Source of the DNA: Herpetosiphon geysericola
Lineage (GTDB): Bacteria; Chloroflexota; Chloroflexia; Chloroflexales; Herpetosiphonaceae
Assembly (NCBI RefSeq): GCF_001306135.1
Contig: NZ_LGKP01000015.1
Location: forward strand, 124,001 to 188,000
DNA length: 64,000 nucleotides
Direction of reading: 5' to 3'
In this document: positions 52,261 through 60,167 of the stretch, in pieces
Position numbering within the stretch: the first letter of the stretch is position 1
How the letters are laid out: every line of letters begins with the position of its first letter
Made by a program: the position numbers and the translations under genes
Notes under the pieces: model-generated
Databases searched by the model: none
Seen by the model: only the letters and a program-made list of their open reading frames with translations
What the model was told of the DNA's origin: nothing

Positions 52261-53256
52261 ATGCACGAAACAACACTCGTGTCACGCTCGGCGCAAGGAT
52301 TGCGCTGCGAGGTATGTCAATGGCGCTGTCTACTCGCTGATGGTGAATGGGGTCGTTGTGGGGTGCGCCAACGCCAAGATCAGGCAATTATTGCCCATAA
52401 CCATGGTTTAGTTTCAGCAGCAACAATCGGCCCAGTTGAAGATTATGGCTTTCGCCATTTTTTTCCTGGCGCGAGCGTGTTTGCGATTGGTGGTTGGGGC
52501 ACGTCGTTTCCTGCCCACCACGATGCTGCCTATCACGCGCATATTCCCGACGATCCCGCCAAACAACGCTCGATTGATCCTGAGCGCGTGGTGGGCTTTT
52601 CGCAAGAACGCATGACCAGAGGCGTGGTTTGGGCCTATAACGAGCCAACCATGAACTTTGAGCATGTGTTGGAAACTGCCCGCTTGGCGCGTTCGACCAG
52701 CCGTATGACCGGCATGGTGACCAATGGTTTTTGGTCGAAACCAGCGATCGATCAGCTTGCACCCTATATCGATGGCCTGATGTTGACGGTCTATGGCTTG
52801 AGCGATGCCAGTTACAAAGCATTAACTGGGGTTGAGCAATGGCAAGGAATTTTTGCTGGGGCTGAGCATGCAGTCAAACGCTGGGGTTGTCATCTTGAAA
52901 TAACCACGCCCATTGTCACGGGTGTGAATGATAGCACGGTGGAAATCGAAGGCATTGCGCGCTGGATTAAGCGCAAATTCAATGGCCTGATTCCTTGGCG
53001 CATTATTCCGAGCCGCGATGCAGATACCAACGCCGCAACCTCGGTGCGTAAAGTGGCCCAAGGCTTGGGCTTGCCGTTTGTTTATGGCGCGCAACCAACC
53101 GAAACCACGCGCTGCCCCAAATGCGAATGGGCAGTGATTGAGCGTTTCGATGGTCAGCCGCGAGTCGTTGGAGTTAATGAAAGCCATTGCGAAAATTGTG
53201 GCAGCGAAGTCTATATTCGCTCATCGCTCTTCAAACGCAATAAATTAAATGACTAA
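52261..53256 (+). CDS. AmmeMemoRadiSam-type protein lacking the radical-SAM cysteine motif
   Basis: A 331-residue protein clearly related to the AmmeMemoRadiSam (AmrS/PflA-like) family. The N-terminal Cys cluster is CEVCQWRCLLADGEWGRCGVR (16, 19, 23, 33), then PVEDYGFRHFFPGASVFAIGG. The barrel motif WAYNEPTMNFEHVLETARLA and late TPIVTGVND are kept. But where relatives have CxxxCxxC after FSIGT, this protein reads GGWGTSFPAHHDA, with no Cys. A C-terminal zinc ribbon (CPKC...CENCG) is added. It cannot bind the usual iron-sulfur cluster there. It is 20 bases upstream of the AMMECR1 gene. Confidence 0.85.
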   Translation: MHETTLVSRSAQGLRCEVCQWRCLLADGEWGRCGVRQRQDQAIIAHNHGLVSAATIGPVEDYGFRHFFPGASVFAIGGWGTSFPAHHDAAYHAHIPDDPAKQRSIDPERVVGFSQERMTRGVVWAYNEPTMNFEHVLETARLARSTSRMTGMVTNGFWSKPAIDQLAPYIDGLMLTVYGLSDASYKALTGVEQWQGIFAGAEHAVKRWGCHLEITTPIVTGVNDSTVEIEGIARWIKRKFNGLIPWRIIPSRDADTNAATSVRKVAQGLGLPFVYGAQPTETTRCPKCEWAVIERFDGQPRVVGVNESHCENCGSEVYIRSSLFKRNKLND

Positions 53257-53276
53257 ACGAGCTTAGGAGCTTGCCG

Positions 53277-53843
53277 ATGCCCAAACAAGCAGCAGTCAGC
53301 GCCCACGATCCGTTAATTCTTTTGGCTCGCCAAGCAGTGACTTGCTTTATTCGTCAAGCAGAAATTGTGGCTATGCCTGATCCGTTGCCCGTTGAACAGC
53401 GCGAGCCACACGGGCTATATGTGAGCTTGATCAAGGCTGGCCAACTGCGGGGTTGCATTGGCCATGTTCGCCCCAAACAATCGTCGCTGGCCAAAGAAGT
53501 GATTTATACCGCGATTGCTGCCGCTATGCACGACCCACGATTTAGCCCAGTCAGGATCGATGAGCTTGATCAGTTGAACTATATCGTTGATGTGGTTGAG
53601 AATCTAGCGTTGCTTAAAAACATTGATGCTCATGACCCAAACGTTGCTGGTTTGCGCGTCGTGCGCGGGCGCAATCAGGGTGTGGTGCTGCCCAACATCA
53701 GCGGCATTACGACCTTTGAGCAACAACGCCAACTTGCCTATCAACGTGCTCAGCTTGCATTAGATACGCCTGCAACCCTTGAACGCTTTCAGGTTAGGCG
53801 CATTATTGAGTTATCAGGTAACTATCAGCTAACTGTCAGCTAA
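53277..53843 (+). CDS. AMMECR1-domain protein
   Basis: A 188-residue protein of the AMMECR1 family. It has the hallmark LRGCIGH (here QLRGCIGHVRPKQSSLAKEVI), then AIAAAMHDPRFSPVRIDELDQLNYIVDVV and a VRGRNQGVVLPNISGI-like block. The family is widespread and uncharacterised biochemically; in prokaryotes it is tied to Memo and a radical-SAM protein. Here the neighbour is the Cys-less relative, and no Memo gene lies in the window. TAGGAGC precedes the ATG at 53277. Confidence 0.92.
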   Translation: MPKQAAVSAHDPLILLARQAVTCFIRQAEIVAMPDPLPVEQREPHGLYVSLIKAGQLRGCIGHVRPKQSSLAKEVIYTAIAAAMHDPRFSPVRIDELDQLNYIVDVVENLALLKNIDAHDPNVAGLRVVRGRNQGVVLPNISGITTFEQQRQLAYQRAQLALDTPATLERFQVRRIIELSGNYQLTVS

Positions 53844-53860
53844 GCAACGACCACTCTAAT

Positions 53861-53888
53861 TTGCAGATTTGTCAAAGCAGCATATAAT
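53861..53888 (+). promoter_or_regulatory. Promoter with consensus -10 box
   Basis: TTGCAG (53,861-53,866), a 16-base spacer and TATAAT (53,883-53,888). It would start a transcript about 250 bases upstream of the small frame at 54,145. The stretch between holds only short frames (31 and 40 codons) without ribosome-binding sites, so a small RNA or long leader is possible. Confidence 0.5.
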
Positions 53889-54144
53889 CTAGCAGCCATC
53901 ATCGTACTAGGCCGCAGCTAAAACACGTAGTGATCAACCTGCTCGGCAAAGGTCATGGGTCGGCCATGCTTAAACAGCTATTGTGCTGGGCTGCAACAAG
54001 CAGGATACTTGCAACTGCGGCTAGCGAAAAATCGATTTCTAAAACCGTGATTGATGGCATATCACTTGCATTGCACAACGCTGTGTGAAACAAAGCATAA
54101 ACTCACTTGGTATTTGAACTTTCTTATTTGAGGAGCGCCTTGGT

Positions 54145-54273
54145 ATGTTGACTGTCGTGTTCTGGGCATTTATGTTGCTCTGCTGTGCTATAGCTCCAGT
54201 GATCATCGGCTTGCGCAACTTTAGCGAACCAAGCGATGTGCAATTCGACGTAAATCAGGCCTCAAACCAATAA
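54145..54273 (+). CDS. Small single-pass membrane peptide
   Basis: A 42-residue frame starting with ATG nine bases after GAGGAG. Residues ~2-22 are a hydrophobic helix (VVFWAFMLLCCAIAPVIIG), followed by a short polar tail. It lies between a good promoter at 53,861 and the glycine-riboswitch promoter, fully upstream of both. No family is recognised, and proteins this small are often missed. Good ribosome-binding site and a clean membrane helix are the only support. Confidence 0.45.
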   Translation: MLTVVFWAFMLLCCAIAPVIIGLRNFSEPSDVQFDVNQASNQ

Positions 54274-54283
54274 TGTATGTACA

Positions 54284-54312
54284 TTGACCAAATACTCACA
54301 GCGGCGTATACT
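54284..54312 (+). promoter_or_regulatory. Sigma-70-type promoter of the glycine-cleavage operon
   Basis: TTGACC (54,284-54,289), an exact 17-base spacer and TATACT (54,307-54,312). Transcription would start near 54,319, about 23 bases before the riboswitch. Confidence 0.8.
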
Positions 54313-54341
54313 ACTGCTATAACCCAATATCGCTGAATGAA

Positions 54342-54524
54342 GGACGCGGAAGAGTATCCCACTGGGATCGCCGACGAAGCAAATTACGGGTAGCCAACCC
54401 GTTGATGAATCTTTCAGGCTCCAACACCGTGTCTCGACAGCGCTCTGGAGAGCAAGCATTTACTTGCACCGATGGAGTAACTTGCAGCGCAAGGAATCTC
54501 TCAGGTCAATGGACAGAGATCAGG
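54342..54524 (+). ncRNA. Tandem glycine riboswitch
   Basis: Two consecutive glycine aptamers. The first (about 54,342-54,441) has GGAAGAG, GCCGACGAAGCAAA, GAATCTTTCAGGC and a closing GTCTCGACAG. The second (about 54,442-54,523) has TCTGGAGAGCAAG, CACCGATGGAGTAA, GGAATCTCTCAGGT and GGACAGAG. This spacing and the conserved words match the cooperative tandem class that switches on glycine-cleavage genes. It directly precedes lipM-gcvT-gcvH-gcvPA-gcvPB, so glycine should induce its own catabolism. Confidence 0.93.
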
Positions 54525-54552
54525 CATTTTCTATGTCGCGATCTCTTTTTTT
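54515..54552 (+). terminator. Riboswitch expression-platform terminator
   Basis: AGAGATC (54,515-54,521) pairs with GATCTCT (54,540-54,546), followed by TTTTTTT. The 5' arm overlaps the CAGAG (54,514-54,518) that closes the second aptamer by pairing with CTCTG (54,444-54,448). Glycine binding would therefore sequester the arm and prevent termination, an ON switch. Confidence 0.8.
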
Positions 54553-54569
54553 ATTTAAGCGATGTGCTC

Positions 54570-55355
54570 ATGTGGCGTTATATCGTTTCTGCCGCCGCCG
54601 ATGGCGCAACCAATATGGCAATTGATCATGCGTTGGCGCTGCATGCCAATCAATCGGCCTACCCTACCCTGCGCATCTACCGTTGGCAGCCTGCCTGCCT
54701 CTCAATCGGCGCATTTCAGCCCTATAGCGATGTTAATGTAGCGGCCTGCGAGCAAGCCCAGATCGAGATTGTGCGCCGACCTACCGGCGGGCGCGCAATT
54801 TTACACGATGCTGAATTAACCTACTCTGTCACAGCCCCCAACAGCAACCCCTTGCTTGGGGGTCGTGTTTTAAGCACCTATCGTACAATCAGCCATGGCT
54901 TATTGGTTGGTTTGCGTCAATTGGTCAGTAGCGTCGATTGGGCTAGCGGCGCCAGTGATGCGCCAAAATCCGCCGCTTGTTTCGATACCCCAAGCGATTT
55001 TGAGCTGACGGTGGCTGGACGTAAATTGGTTGGCAGCGCCCAAACTCGCACTCGTGGCGCAATCTTGCAACATGGCACGGTGCTGCTCCACGCCGATCAC
55101 CAGCAATTAAGCAAGGTTTTACACCTGCCAGCTGAACTTGATGCGGCGGCGTTGGCCGAGCGCTTGATTGCGCTCGACGAAGCAGCTCAACGGCCCATCA
55201 GCTTTGACGAGGCACAGCAAGCGATTGTTGCAGGCTTCGCTAGTGCTTTCAATATTACATTGCAACCAGACCAACTGACCGACCAAGAGCAGGCTAGTGC
55301 TGAGCGTTTGCGCGCCGAACGCTATAGCAACCCTGCATGGTTACAACGACGCTAA
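54570..55355 (+). CDS. lipM: Octanoyl/lipoyl protein ligase, LipM-type octanoyltransferase
   Basis: A 261-residue protein of the lipoate-protein ligase fold. Motifs: RRPTGGRAILHDAELTYSV (69-87), then CFDTPSDFELTVAGRKLVGSAQ (Cys137, Lys152), the catalytic Cys and Lys arrangement of LipM octanoyltransferases, not of LplA ligases. LipM moves octanoate from acyl carrier protein to GcvH, the substrate for LipA. It is the first gene after the glycine riboswitch, matching GcvH as client. The visible frame extends upstream across the riboswitch, but ATG at 54570 is the sensible start. The ribosome-binding site is weak. Confidence 0.88.
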   Translation: MWRYIVSAAADGATNMAIDHALALHANQSAYPTLRIYRWQPACLSIGAFQPYSDVNVAACEQAQIEIVRRPTGGRAILHDAELTYSVTAPNSNPLLGGRVLSTYRTISHGLLVGLRQLVSSVDWASGASDAPKSAACFDTPSDFELTVAGRKLVGSAQTRTRGAILQHGTVLLHADHQQLSKVLHLPAELDAAALAERLIALDEAAQRPISFDEAQQAIVAGFASAFNITLQPDQLTDQEQASAERLRAERYSNPAWLQRR

Positions 55356-55375
55356 GTGATTTATGAGGTTTTTTG

Positions 55376-56461
55376 ATGAAACAAACACCACTCAACGCTC
55401 GCCATCGCGCCCTTGGAGCCAGAATGGTCGAGTTCGGCGGCTGGGATATGCCCGTGCAATACGCCGGAATTATTGCTGAACATAAGGCGACCCGCGAAGG
55501 CGCTGGGCTGTTTGACATTAGCCATATGGCACGCTTTTGGGTCACTGGCCCCGATAGCGAACGCTTTATTCAGTTGATCGATACCTTTGATATTAGCAAA
55601 ACTGCCATTGGCCAATCCGATTATGGGATTATGTGCTACGAAGATGGTGGGATTGTCGACGATATTTTTACCTACCACCTTGGCCCCGATGAATGGATGG
55701 TGGTGGCCAACGCTGGCAACGCCGAAAAAGATTGGGCTTGGCTCAATCAACATACTGCTGGCTACGATGTGGTGCTGACTGATCGCTCGCAAGAATTGGC
55801 GATGATCGCGCTGCAAGGGCCAAAAGCCGAAAGCTTGTTGGCTGGTTTGACCGACGCTGATGTGGTCAATTTAGCTTTCCACGGCATCACCAAGGCTACG
55901 GTTGATGGGGCTACTGGCTATATTTCGCGCACTGGCTACACTGGTGAAGATGGTTTCGAGTTGTTCTTGCCTGCTAGCGAGATCGAACGGATCTGGGATC
56001 GGTTGCTGGAAGCTGGCGCTACGCCAATTGGCTTAGGCGCACGCGATAGCCTACGTTTTGAGCCAGGTTTGGCGCTGTATGGCCATGAAATCGATCGCGA
56101 TATTAATCCATATGAAGCCAAATTGGGCTGGGTGGTGAAGCTGGATAAAGGCCCGTTTATCGGCTCGGAAGCCTTGCAGGATATTAAGGCTCATGGCGCT
56201 GCTCGCACCTTGATTGGCCTAGAAATGACCGGACGCGGGATTGCCCGCCAAGGCTACCCAGTTGTGGCGCTTGATGGCAGCGAATTGGGCGTGGTGACGA
56301 CAGGCATGCCCAGCCCAAGCTTGGGCAAAAATCTGGCCTATGCCTTGGTCAAAGCTGGCAGCGTTAAAGTTGGCGCTGAAGTCGATGTGCTGATTCGCGA
56401 TAAGCCAGTGCGCGCCAGCGTCGTCAAAATGCCATTCTACAAAGCACGCTACAAAAAATAG
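55376..56461 (+). CDS. gcvT: Glycine cleavage system T protein (aminomethyltransferase)
   Basis: A 361-residue enzyme that transfers the methylene group from the H-protein-bound aminomethyl to tetrahydrofolate, releasing ammonia. Landmarks: MVEFGGWDMPVQY, GLFDISHMARF, the folate-binding DDIFTYHLGPDEWMVVANAGNAEKDWAWL, ISRTGYTGEDGFELF, and LGARDSLRFEPGLALYGHEIDRDINPYEAKLGWVVKL. Full length. ATG at 55376 has GAGG upstream. It is 20 bases after lipM. Confidence 0.97.
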   Translation: MKQTPLNARHRALGARMVEFGGWDMPVQYAGIIAEHKATREGAGLFDISHMARFWVTGPDSERFIQLIDTFDISKTAIGQSDYGIMCYEDGGIVDDIFTYHLGPDEWMVVANAGNAEKDWAWLNQHTAGYDVVLTDRSQELAMIALQGPKAESLLAGLTDADVVNLAFHGITKATVDGATGYISRTGYTGEDGFELFLPASEIERIWDRLLEAGATPIGLGARDSLRFEPGLALYGHEIDRDINPYEAKLGWVVKLDKGPFIGSEALQDIKAHGAARTLIGLEMTGRGIARQGYPVVALDGSELGVVTTGMPSPSLGKNLAYALVKAGSVKVGAEVDVLIRDKPVRASVVKMPFYKARYKK

Positions 56462-56556
56462 CTTGCTCTTGCATAAATAGCCGCTTTGGTTGATAGTAGC
56501 GCCCAACAATCTATACTGATTGTGCTGTTTTGGCGTTATTGAAGGAGGACCACCAC

Positions 56557-56946
56557 ATGTCCAATGTACCAAGTGACTTGCTGTATACCAAAGAACACGA
56601 ATGGGTGCGGATCGATGGCAACACAGCAACCGTTGGCATCAGCCATTTTGCCCAAAGCCAGCTTGGTGATGTGGTATTTGTGGAATTGCCCGATGTTGGC
56701 AAGACGTTTGAAACTGGCGAATCGTTTGGCACGGTTGAGTCAGTCAAGGCGGTTTCGGAAATTTACGCGCCACTTAGTGGTAGCGTTGTCGAGATCAACA
56801 ATGAAGTCATCGATGCGCCAGAATTGGTCAACGAAGATCCATACGGTGATGGCTGGTTGGCTAAATTTGAATTTAGCAGCGAGCCAAGCGGCCTGCTGAG
56901 CGCCGCTGATTACGAACAATTTATCAAAGAAGAAGCGGATAAGTAG
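56557..56946 (+). CDS. gcvH: Glycine cleavage system H protein
   Basis: A 129-residue lipoyl carrier that shuttles the aminomethyl intermediate between P, T and L proteins. The lipoylated Lys64 is in GTVESVKAVSEIY. YTKEHEWVRIDGNTATVGIS and NEDPYGDGWLAKFE complete the family. GAAGGAGG precedes the ATG. The 95-base gap after gcvT and 157-base gap before gcvPA are unusually loose, but all genes are in the same direction. It is the likely client of LipM and LipA. Confidence 0.97.
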   Translation: MSNVPSDLLYTKEHEWVRIDGNTATVGISHFAQSQLGDVVFVELPDVGKTFETGESFGTVESVKAVSEIYAPLSGSVVEINNEVIDAPELVNEDPYGDGWLAKFEFSSEPSGLLSAADYEQFIKEEADK

Positions 56947-57103
56947 AAGTCAGAAGTCAAAGTTCAAAAGTCAAAATAGCCGAAGCTCAACCTCTGCTAT
57001 TTGACCAAAGTATTTAACGCTGAGAAATCAAAAGGCGATTGGAATAACCTCAAGGCATTCTGCCTTTTGCCTTTTGCCTTTTGATTTCACCATAAGGTGA
57101 AAC
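56947..57103. repeat. Low-complexity repeats between gcvH and gcvPA
   Basis: AAGTCAGAAGTCAAAGTTC-type units at 56,948-56,976 and tandem GCCTTTT units at about 57,062-57,082. CAAAAGGC near 57,030 can pair with GCCTTTTG to form a hairpin. No gene is seen. The element resembles the other short intergenic repeats of the window. Confidence 0.55.
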
Positions 57104-58435
57104 ATGAGTCACTACATTTCGATTACCGAAAGCGAACGCGCAGAGATGTTGAAGGCGATTGGCGTTGCCGATGTCGCTGATCTCTTTGTCGACGTTCCCG
57201 CTGATCTTCGGTTTCCAACGCTCGATCTGCCCGCCGCGCTTGCCGAAGGTGAAATGGCCCGCGAATTACGCCGCTTGAGCAGCAAAAACAGCGATGTGCT
57301 GAACTATAGCTGTTTCTTGGGCGCAGGAGCCTACAACCACTTTATCCCAGCCGCAGTCGATTCGTTGTTGCGTCGCTCGGAGTTCTACACCGCCTACACG
57401 CCTTACCAGCCCGAAATTTCTCAAGGTACCTTGCAAGCGATTTTTGAATATCAATCGCTGATGTGTGGCTTGTTGCAAATGGATGCTGCCAACGCTTCGC
57501 ACTACGATGGAGCAACGGCCATGGCTGAAGGCGCAATTATGGCGATCAATGCAACTCGCAATCGGCGCAAAATTGTGGTGGCTCCATCGGTGCATCCGCA
57601 ATATCGCAGCGTGTTACGCAGCTATACCCAAGGTTTGGGCGTAACCATCACTGGCGACGAAAATCCTGCTGCGAGCGTGGCCGAGGCTGCGTCCTTAGTT
57701 GATAACGAAACCGCAGTATTTATTGTGCAATCGCCTGATTTCTTGGGCGTGCTGCACGATTTGAAGCCAGTTGCCGAGCAAATTCACGCCGCTGGCGCAC
57801 TCTTGTTGATGGTTACTAACCCAATTGCGTTGGGCTTGTTCCAAACCCCAGGCATGGTTGGCGCTGATATTGCGGTGATGGAAGGCCAGCCGTTGGGTAT
57901 TCCGCTCAGCTTTGGCGGGCCATATGTTGGCGTATTCAGCTGCACCGAAAAGCTTTTGCGGCGCATGGCTGGCCGCTTGGTTGGCGTAACCACCGACCTT
58001 AACGGCCAATTGGGCTATGTGCTGACCCTACAAACCCGCGAGCAACATATTCGGCGCGAAAAAGCAACCTCGAATATTTGTACCAATCAAGGCTTGATGG
58101 CGCTAGCCGCCACAATTTACACCTCGCTGATGGGCAAAACAGGCTTGCGCAAAGTTGCTGAGCTGTGCTACCAACGCGCTCACTACGCCGCCAAAGCAAT
58201 TGGCCAGCTTGATGGCTACGAAGTGCTTGAGCAAGGGCCATTCTTCCACGAATTTGTGGTGCGCTGCCCTCGGCCTGTGGCGGAAATTACCCAAGCCTTA
58301 CACGCCCAAGGCATTATCGGCGGCTACGATCTGAGCAAGGATTATCCACACTTGGATAATGCGATGCTGATCTGTGTCACCGAGCAAAATACGAAAAACG
58401 ATATCGATCAGCTCGTCGCAGTGTTGGGAGGCTAA
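57104..58435 (+). CDS. gcvPA: Glycine dehydrogenase (decarboxylating) subunit 1
   Basis: A 443-residue half of the two-subunit P protein. Landmarks: [70 protein letters not shown] and [19 protein letters not shown]. It lacks the PLP lysine, which is in the second subunit. The two-gene form is the one common outside proteobacteria. It starts after AAGGTG and ends 4 bases before gcvPB. Confidence 0.96.
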   Translation: MSHYISITESERAEMLKAIGVADVADLFVDVPADLRFPTLDLPAALAEGEMARELRRLSSKNSDVLNYSCFLGAGAYNHFIPAAVDSLLRRSEFYTAYTPYQPEISQGTLQAIFEYQSLMCGLLQMDAANASHYDGATAMAEGAIMAINATRNRRKIVVAPSVHPQYRSVLRSYTQGLGVTITGDENPAASVAEAASLVDNETAVFIVQSPDFLGVLHDLKPVAEQIHAAGALLLMVTNPIALGLFQTPGMVGADIAVMEGQPLGIPLSFGGPYVGVFSCTEKLLRRMAGRLVGVTTDLNGQLGYVLTLQTREQHIRREKATSNICTNQGLMALAATIYTSLMGKTGLRKVAELCYQRAHYAAKAIGQLDGYEVLEQGPFFHEFVVRCPRPVAEITQALHAQGIIGGYDLSKDYPHLDNAMLICVTEQNTKNDIDQLVAVLGG

Positions 58436-58439
58436 GCCA

Positions 58440-59909
58440 ATGCATACCTACGAACCACCAATTTTTGAATTGAGCAGCCCAGGTAAAATTGGCGCAGCCC
58501 TGCCCGATGCTGGCGTGCCCGAAACCGAGTTGCCAGCCCATTTGCTGCGCGACGACGATTTAGCAGGCTTGCCAGAGATTAGCGAAACCGAGGTGGTACG
58601 CCACTTCACCCGCATCTCGCAGCGCAATTTTTGCATCGACACGGGCATGTATCCGCTTGGCTCGTGTACGATGAAATATAATCCCAAAATTCACGAAGAT
58701 GCTGCCCGCATGCCAGGCTTTGCCTTTATTCACCCCTTGCAAGCAGAAGAAACCGTGCAAGGTGCTTTGCAATTGACGTATGAATTGCAAGCGATTTTGG
58801 CCGAAATTTCGGGCTTTGATCAAGTTTGTTTGCAGCCAGCAGCTGGTGCGCAAGGCGAATTTGCGGGCATTTTGGTCTTCCGTGCTTATCACCTTGACCG
58901 TGGCGACGATCAGCGTGACGAAGTGTTGTGCCCCAACTCGGCGCACGGCACTAATCCAGCGACCGCTGCGATGGTTGGTTTCAAAGTGGTCGAAATTGCT
59001 ACCGATAGTCGGGGCAATGTTGATTTGGCTGATCTGCGGGCCAAAGTTGGCCCACGCACCGCTGGCTTGATGTTGACCAACCCGAACACCTTGGGCTTGT
59101 TTGATGAAAACGTGCATGAAGTTGCCAAAATTGTACATGAAGCTGGCGGCTTGATGTATGGTGATGGCGCGAATTTCAACGCGATTTTGGGCATCGTCAA
59201 GCCAGGTGATGTTGGCTTCGACTTTATGCACTACAACTTGCATAAAACCTTCACCACGCCTCACGGCGGTGGTGGCCCTGGCTGTGGGGCGGTTGGCTGT
59301 AAAGAGTTTTTGGCCGATTATCTGCCAGGCCCAATCGTGGCGCTCAAAGATGGCCAATACACCCGCCACACGCCAGCCAAGAGCATTGGCCGCCTGAAAG
59401 CCTTCAAGGGCAACTTCGGCATGTTCGTGCGGGCTTACACCTACATTCGCATGCTCGGCGCTGCTGGCTTGCGCTCGGTCAGCGAGCACGCCGTGTTGAA
59501 CGCCAACTATCTGCGGGTCAACTTGGATAAAATTTATCCTGTGGCCTACGATCGCACCTGTATGCACGAAGTAGTGTTGCAAGGCAAAATCAAAGGTGCG
59601 CCAAGCGTGCATACCTTGGATATTGCCAAGCGCTTGATAGACTTTGGTTTTCACCCACCAACAGTCTATTTCCCAATCAGCGTGGCCGAATCGATTATGA
59701 TCGAGCCAACTGAAACCGAATCGAAGCGCAACTTGGATGCCTTTATTGATGCCATGAAGCAAATTGCGCTTGAGGCGGTCGAAAGCCCTGAGTTATTGCA
59801 CGCAGCGCCAACGACCGCACCAGTCCGTCGGCTCGATGAAGCAACCGCTGCTCGCCGCCCAATTCTGAAATACGATCAAGCGGCAATCGCAGCCTTATTG
59901 AATAAATAG
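58440..59909 (+). CDS. gcvPB: Glycine dehydrogenase (decarboxylating) subunit 2
   Basis: A 489-residue PLP enzyme subunit. [28 protein letters not shown] begins the catalytic domain; the PLP-binding Lys269 is in [21 protein letters not shown]; the late block HEVVLQG and [19 protein letters not shown] is conserved. GGGAGG overlaps the end of gcvPA. A gcvL (dihydrolipoyl dehydrogenase) gene is not in the window, as usual when it is shared with other complexes. Confidence 0.96.
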   Translation: MHTYEPPIFELSSPGKIGAALPDAGVPETELPAHLLRDDDLAGLPEISETEVVRHFTRISQRNFCIDTGMYPLGSCTMKYNPKIHEDAARMPGFAFIHPLQAEETVQGALQLTYELQAILAEISGFDQVCLQPAAGAQGEFAGILVFRAYHLDRGDDQRDEVLCPNSAHGTNPATAAMVGFKVVEIATDSRGNVDLADLRAKVGPRTAGLMLTNPNTLGLFDENVHEVAKIVHEAGGLMYGDGANFNAILGIVKPGDVGFDFMHYNLHKTFTTPHGGGGPGCGAVGCKEFLADYLPGPIVALKDGQYTRHTPAKSIGRLKAFKGNFGMFVRAYTYIRMLGAAGLRSVSEHAVLNANYLRVNLDKIYPVAYDRTCMHEVVLQGKIKGAPSVHTLDIAKRLIDFGFHPPTVYFPISVAESIMIEPTETESKRNLDAFIDAMKQIALEAVESPELLHAAPTTAPVRRLDEATAARRPILKYDQAAIAALLNK

Positions 59910-59921
59910 TTCCCTTTTGTT

Positions 59922-59998
59922 GATCCACGAAGGACACGAAGAAACACGAAAAGCTTTTTGATTGCCCTACTTCGTGCCCTTCGTGTCCTTCGTGGATC
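59922..59998. repeat. Perfect inverted repeat of the GATCCACGAAGG family
   Basis: A perfect 20-bp inverted repeat: left arm 59,922-59,941 starting GATCCACGAAGG, right arm 59,979-59,998 ending CCTTCGTGGATC. The 37-base spacer contains further ACACGAA and CTTCGTG words. It is placed between gcvPB and the purH promoter, where a hairpin could end or protect the gcv message. It is the most complete copy of the dispersed family in this window. Confidence 0.75.
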
Positions 59999-60011
59999 TT
60001 ATTGGTTGGCT

Positions 60012-60040
60012 TTGCGCTCCAAGCGGGGCGCGGCTATAAT
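60012..60040 (+). promoter_or_regulatory. Sigma-70-type promoter of purH
   Basis: TTGCGC (60,012-60,017), a 17-base spacer and a perfect TATAAT (60,035-60,040). The transcript would begin near 60,047, at the 5' edge of the ZTP riboswitch. Confidence 0.8.
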
Positions 60041-60048
60041 GGCGCATG

Positions 60049-60126
60049 AATCGGTGACTGGCGACACACAAACGTGGGCAACCACGGGGGAGCCGATTTG
60101 CGCAGATGCCGCTCGCCTGGGCAAAG
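60049..60126 (+). ncRNA. ZTP (pfl) riboswitch
   Basis: The conserved pfl words are present in order: TCGGTGACTGGCGA (60,051-60,064), the stem CGTGG/CCACG (60,073-60,077 and 60,082-60,086), GGGGGAGCCG, and GCCGCTCGCCTGGGCA (60,108-60,123). This class senses ZTP/ZMP, which builds up when 10-formyl-tetrahydrofolate is short, and is often upstream of purH. The expression platform is not resolved: GGGC at 60,119 could pair with GCCC at 60,135. Confidence 0.9.
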
Positions 60127-60167
60127 GGTTTTTCGCCCTATGTACACCGCGAATGGAGCTTTGGTTC

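Noticed and set aside
54402-54569. N-terminal extension of the LipM gene
   Set aside because: It would translate the glycine riboswitch and its terminator; the family begins at 54,570.
58560-59762. A 400-codon open frame on the strand opposite gcvPB
   Set aside because: It lies wholly inside gcvPB, whose motifs are unmistakable; long antisense frames are common here because of codon bias. No ribosome-binding site or family motif is seen.
59958-60167. N-terminal extension of PurH
   Set aside because: This stretch is occupied by the promoter and ZTP riboswitch, and the family start matches ATG at 60,168.
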